A DNA stretch of 64,000 bases from JAJEFO01 sp009843725 (lineage in GTDB: Bacteria; Pseudomonadota; Alphaproteobacteria; Rhodobacterales; Rhodobacteraceae), in NCBI GenBank assembly GCA_965243215.1, contig CBDEUJ010000005.1, forward strand, positions 248,001-312,000, in the 5' to 3' direction. Made by a program: the position numbers and the translations under genes. Positions 60,213-64,000 of the stretch are shown here, piece after piece; positions within the stretch are counted from its first letter, which is position 1, and every line of letters begins with the position of its first letter. The notes below the pieces were generated by a model. The model did no database searches and was not told the origin of the DNA. It was given only the letters and a program-made list of their open reading frames with translations.

Positions 60213-62240
60213 TCAGGTAAGGGGCCAGGGCAGGTCCGCGAATGATTGAAGCAGTCCGGGCGGAAAGTCCCGGTTCAGCAGCCACGCCATGAAACACATG
60301 AAGACGATCCCCGCGCCCGTGTAGGCTGCAGCGAAACCCGCCGGCCGGCCGGCGCGATGGTAGATGAAGGCGAACAGGAAGAGGGCCAGCGCAATGATGA
60401 AACCCAGGAGCGCGGTCAGGATCAGGAGACCCGCGAACCAGGCCAGCGTTGGCCAGAGGCCATGCACGTCCTCCCGGTCTCCGCCTGCATCCCGATCCGC
60501 GAACAATGCATGGGACTCGGGGCGGACGATCATTTGAACAAGCAGGACCAGGGCGCCCACGATTGCGACGCCGGAGACGAAACGCGGGAAGACACGGTCG
60601 GCCGCGGCGTAGTCCGGTATCAGCGAAGCATCGACAAACGAGACCACGAGATATGCCAGCACCGCCAGCAGGAAGATCATCGGCGCCATCTTGCGCCCGG
60701 ACTTGACGGCCCCCTCGGCCATGATCGTCTTTGCCTGCCGCAGTCCGACAACGACCGAGATCAGCGTGATGATGATGAGCACGATGACGATCGGCGAGAA
60801 GATGTAGTCGATGCCCTCGGCGAATCCCTTCCGGAACCTGGACTGCGCGATCTGAACGGCCTGGTTGGCATAGGTCTCGGCCGGATTGGACAGGACGAAC
60901 CCGATCAGGAATGCCGGGCGCGACCAGTCGAAGCGGCGCATCATGATGCCCAGGAACCCGATCACGAAGAGCGCCACGAGGTCCATCAGGTCCTGACCCG
61001 ACTGGAAGGCCGCGAAGGCGATGATCATGAACAGGAACGGGGCCAGCAGGCTGAAGGGAATCGTCGTCAGCCGCGCTATGCCGCCGGAGGCGCCGATGCA
61101 GATCAGCGTCCCGACGACGTTGGCCAGCGCCAGAAGCCAGACGATCGCGTAGGTGATGTCGAGATTGTTCTTCAGCATCGAGGGGCCGACCTCGATGTTG
61201 CCGGATCCCAGCAGCGCGATCGCGCCGATGAAGATCGCCATCGAACCGGAACCCGGAATGCCGAAGAGAAGCGTCGGAACCAGTCCACCGCCTTCCTTCG
61301 CGTTGTTCGAGCTCTCTGGGCCGATTACGCCGCGCACCTCGCCGCTCCCGAACCTTGACTTGTCCTTCGTGGTCTGGACGGTGTGGCCGTAGGCGATCCA
61401 GTCGACGACCGAACCGCCGAGCCCGGGAATGACTCCCACGACGACGCCGATGATCGAGCAGCGAACGCTGAGCCAGGCGTTTGCGAGCCAGTCGCGGACG
61501 CCGCGCATCCAGCCGCCGCCGAGCACCGAGCGCTCCGAGATGGCCCTGTCCTGGCGCAGCAGGGCGACGATCTCCGGGATTGCGAAGATTCCGAGACCGA
61601 CGATCACGAGCTTCAGCCCGTCGACCAGGTAGGGCAGGTCGTAGCTGGCCATTCGGAGCTCGCCGGACGAGTCTCCTTCGCCGATCGTGCCGACCATCAT
61701 GCCGAGGCCGGCGGCCACGATTCCCTTCAGGGCCACACGACCGGCAAGAATGCCCACCATGGAAAGGCCGAAGACCGTGATCATCAGGAGTTCCGGCGTC
61801 CGAAACTCGAGCACGATCGGCCGCGCGACAAGGATGAAGAGCGTCAGGAACGCCGCGCCGACCAGACCGCCAAAAAGCGATGATGCAAAGGCCGCCGAAA
61901 GGGCGCGGGCCGCCTCCCCCCTCTTCGCCATCGGGAACCCGTCAAGGACGGTCGCCTGCGAGGCCGACGAGCCTGGGATCCCCATCAGGACGGATGCGAA
62001 CGTGTCGGACGTCGGCACCACGGCAACCATGCCGATCATCAGCGCGAGACCCAGGACCGGGTCCATTCCGAACATGAAAGGCAGGAGGAGCGAAAGCCCG
62101 GCGATCCCGCCTAGACCTGGAAAGACGCCGACGCAAAGCCCCATCACGACGCCGAGCACGAGATAGCCAAGGACGACCGGTTGCAGGATCAGCCCGGCGG
62201 CACTGCCCAGGGCAGGAAGCGCGACTGACAGAATGTCCAT
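60213..62240 (-). CDS. TctA-TctB fusion, tripartite tricarboxylate transporter permease
   Basis: A 675-aa membrane protein. Residues 1-500 are TctA: GVFPGLGGIAGLSLLLPFMF, IPGSSASQATVLDGFPMAKR and PTLLFGIPGSGSMAIFIGAI. The last 150 residues hold four more helices, the TctB part, usually a separate gene. It imports a carboxylate with the binding protein encoded upstream. Confidence 0.9.
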   Translation of the reverse strand: MDILSVALPALGSAAGLILQPVVLGYLVLGVVMGLCVGVFPGLGGIAGLSLLLPFMFGMDPVLGLALMIGMVAVVPTSDTFASVLMGIPGSSASQATVLDGFPMAKRGEAARALSAAFASSLFGGLVGAAFLTLFILVARPIVLEFRTPELLMITVFGLSMVGILAGRVALKGIVAAGLGMMVGTIGEGDSSGELRMASYDLPYLVDGLKLVIVGLGIFAIPEIVALLRQDRAISERSVLGGGWMRGVRDWLANAWLSVRCSIIGVVVGVIPGLGGSVVDWIAYGHTVQTTKDKSRFGSGEVRGVIGPESSNNAKEGGGLVPTLLFGIPGSGSMAIFIGAIALLGSGNIEVGPSMLKNNLDITYAIVWLLALANVVGTLICIGASGGIARLTTIPFSLLAPFLFMIIAFAAFQSGQDLMDLVALFVIGFLGIMMRRFDWSRPAFLIGFVLSNPAETYANQAVQIAQSRFRKGFAEGIDYIFSPIVIVLIIITLISVVVGLRQAKTIMAEGAVKSGRKMAPMIFLLAVLAYLVVSFVDASLIPDYAAADRVFPRFVSGVAIVGALVLLVQMIVRPESHALFADRDAGGDREDVHGLWPTLAWFAGLLILTALLGFIIALALFLFAFIYHRAGRPAGFAAAYTGAGIVFMCFMAWLLNRDFPPGLLQSFADLPWPLT

Positions 62241-62325
62241 GTGCCAGACTTTCGGTCCTGTTGCTCCACGAATTCAGGAATTCGCCCCGGCCGGCGGTGC
62301 CGGCCGAGGTGCATGGCCGAAGCCT

Positions 62326-63429
62326 CTAGAGCGAGACGCCGTACCGCTCCAGCAGCCAGTCCACGACAAATTCCTTCGCCGAATCCGGCACCTGGGTCGC
62401 GCTCGCAAGCGCGCCGGTTGCCTCGTCACCGGTCATCTGCGGATAGACGCCAAGGCGGCCCATCGAGATCTCGGCAAAGTCAGAGCGGGCCTTTACCGCT
62501 TCGAACGCCTCCATATAGGTGGCGATCGCGGCGTCGGGCGCCCCTGCCGGCAGGAAAACCATCTTCTGTGCCGGGAAGCCCGCCACGAAGAACGCCTTCC
62601 ACGCATCCCACTTTTCGCCGCTGGTCTCGCAGCCAGGCGTCGCTTCGCACACTTCCTTGAAGGTCGGCATGTCAGGGAAAGTGGGATCGCGCACGATGTT
62701 GCCGCTTGCGTCGAGAGCGCCCCAGCTCATCATCGGAACGGCCGTGCCGGCCTCGACCAGCGGGGTCACGCCCTTCAGATAGGACGACGAGGTCTGATAG
62801 TCGATGTTTGCTTCGCCACGCTCGAACATGAGCCTGCCGTCGCCGCGTCCCTTGATGCCGAACACGGGCTCCACGCTGAGGCCGAGCATCTCCCACGCCA
62901 GAAGCGGCACAAGATCAAGCCGGGTCGCACCCTGGCTGCCGTAGATGAAGTCGGTGCCCTTGAGGCCGCTGGCGTCAAGCCCGTTCATCATGCCGGCCAG
63001 GTCCGGCGGCAGGTAGGCGACGCCGCCCGTGCCGGAAGCCAGGACCACGTTCCAGTCATTGTACTCGTAGCGCACCCGGGGGTCGCCAAGAAGATAAGGG
63101 AACTGCGTCGAACCCGAGGACCCGAAGATCAGCGTGCCGTCCTTGTAGGACTGTCCCTGGAACCAGTTCGCACCCTTCGTCGAGCCCGCACCCGGCATGA
63201 ACTTGACCACCACCGTGGGATTGCCGGGAAGCGCCTCGCTCAAGAGCGGCGCATAGAAGTTGGCCCATTTGGCCGACCCGCCGGTTTCCGAGAACGGGAT
63301 GACCCATTCCACCGTCTTGCCTTTCAGGTCGATGCCCTGGCTGGCGGCCATGGCCACCATGGCAAGGGTCGCAGATACGGCCGTAACGAGGCCAAGCGCC
63401 GCGCGGCGCAAAATAGTCTTGAGGTTCAT
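62326..63429 (-). CDS. TctC-type solute-binding protein
   Basis: A 367-aa periplasmic binding protein with a Sec signal (MNLKTILRRAALGLVTAVSA). It has the family opening KGKTVEWVIPFSETGGSAKW and KFMPGAGSTKGANWF. The ligand is unknown, probably a carboxylate. GGGAGAG precedes the ATG; a start at 63459 is less likely. Confidence 0.88.
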   Translation of the reverse strand: MNLKTILRRAALGLVTAVSATLAMVAMAASQGIDLKGKTVEWVIPFSETGGSAKWANFYAPLLSEALPGNPTVVVKFMPGAGSTKGANWFQGQSYKDGTLIFGSSGSTQFPYLLGDPRVRYEYNDWNVVLASGTGGVAYLPPDLAGMMNGLDASGLKGTDFIYGSQGATRLDLVPLLAWEMLGLSVEPVFGIKGRGDGRLMFERGEANIDYQTSSSYLKGVTPLVEAGTAVPMMSWGALDASGNIVRDPTFPDMPTFKEVCEATPGCETSGEKWDAWKAFFVAGFPAQKMVFLPAGAPDAAIATYMEAFEAVKARSDFAEISMGRLGVYPQMTGDEATGALASATQVPDSAKEFVVDWLLERYGVSL

Positions 63430-63549
63430 TGTGTCTCTCTCCCTGTTGAACTGGCGCATGTGCGCCCAGTCGCAAACGACAGATATGCCGTGTGGCCTGA
63501 TGACCGCAAGGCAGGAAATCGGGGCCTGCGGTTAATCGGGACCCGGGCC

Positions 63550-64000
63550 TCAGAACGCGACCTTGTCGCCCCCCTTCAGCCCAAGCCTTTCGCGCGCCTC
63601 GTCAGGCGTCGCGACGTCAAGGCCCAGCGCTTCGACAATCGTGCGGATCTTCTCGACCTGCTGGGCGTTCGAGACCGCGAGCTCGCCCTTGCCAATGTAG
63701 AGGCTGTCCTCGAGGCCCACACGGAGATTTCCGCCAAGCAGGGCCGCCTGCGTGGCCATGTTCATCTGCTGCCGTCCGGCCCCGAGCACCGACCACTCAT
63801 AGTTCTCCGGCCCGAAAAGCTTGTCGGCCATCCGGTTCAGGTGCTGCAGGTTCTCCAGCTCCGCCCCTGCACCACCGAGAATTCCGAGCACGAACTGGAT
63901 GAAGAAGGGCGGCTTGATCATTCCCTGGTCGACAAACCACTTGACGTTGTAGAGATGGCCCAAGTCGTAGCACTCGAACTCGAACTTCGTTCCGTGCTTC
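63550..64000 (-). CDS. Beta-keto acid cleavage enzyme (BKACE, DUF849), 5' part outside window
   Basis: The last about 150 codons of a gene cut by the right edge: YDLGHLYNVKWFVDQGMIKP, FFIQFVLGILGG and GLEDSLYIGKGELAVSNAQQ are BKACE TIM-barrel motifs. The family condenses a beta-keto acid with acetyl-CoA. The frame is open to base 64000. It precedes the TctC gene in the same direction and so may use the imported acid. Confidence 0.9.
   Translation of the reverse strand, partial: KHGTKFEFECYDLGHLYNVKWFVDQGMIKPPFFIQFVLGILGGAGAELENLQHLNRMADKLFGPENYEWSVLGAGRQQMNMATQAALLGGNLRVGLEDSLYIGKGELAVSNAQQVEKIRTIVEALGLDVATPDEARERLGLKGGDKVAF

Overview
The window reads as a GC-rich alphaproteobacterium, most likely Rhodobacterales. 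The strongest evidence is the core-gene block yacG, rng, maf, infA, low-molecular-weight phosphatase, UPF0262, hisD, DUF2948, murA with a tRNA-Phe at its end, an arrangement I know from Rhodobacteraceae. The TRAP and tripartite tricarboxylate (TTT) transporters, the HemP/imelysin iron genes and the many ATGA-type gene overlaps fit the same group. I could run no search, so taxonomy and family names rest on recognition of motifs and gene order.

1-17.8 kb is the integrase-proximal part of a prophage whose other end lies beyond the left edge. Read right to left, the minus strand carries small and large terminase, portal, a 58-aa protein, a 131-aa protein, scaffold, major capsid, two 157-aa capsid-associated proteins and the start of a long repeat-containing tail or fibre protein. 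From 9.9 to 16.3 kb there is an accessory segment with a DUF6573 protein, a beta-clamp-like protein, an ArdC-like antirestriction protein, zinc-ribbon and small unknown proteins, a plus-strand lipoprotein that resembles TbpB-type beta-barrels, and an AlpA-type regulator. A P4-type integrase ends the element beside tRNA-Phe. Two packaging/morphogenesis promoters share one design: sigma70 boxes, a TGTTA-N5-TAACA palindrome over the -10 box, and no room for a leader before the ATG.

17.8-30.8 kb is core chromosome: yacG to murA, a 50-aa basic protein coupled to murA, tRNA-Thr, hisA, DUF2842, purA, glpX, recJ and tRNA-Glu, followed by a decayed Rpn-type nuclease fragment.

30.8-49.7 kb is a catabolic region. 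It has a sulfatase overlapping a TAXI-type TRAP transporter, a ThDP enzyme, an amidohydrolase, three 327-347-aa SnoaL/NTF2-like proteins, an ABC ATPase without permeases, a second HisD-family dehydrogenase of the sulfopropanediol dehydrogenase (HpsN) type, a LacI-type regulator, an SRPBCC protein, a bicupin, a stand-alone MetE-like methyltransferase domain and an RraA-type aldolase. LacI-like operator palindromes sit in the divergent promoter at 40.46-40.56 kb. This looks like one regulated pathway for an unknown, possibly sulfonated or aromatic, substrate, and is the best candidate here for an undescribed system.

49.8-58 kb has a HigBA module with a frameshifted toxin, then an apparent iron operon (50-aa protein, HemP, unknown, imelysin, Bfd, Bfr, di-heme DUF1111 protein, imelysin, DUF1513) behind a promoter with an internal palindrome. 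58-64 kb has a PrpF/GalD-type isomerase, a HicAB module, a TctA-TctB fusion with its TctC binding protein, and the 3' part of a beta-keto acid cleavage enzyme gene cut by the right edge.
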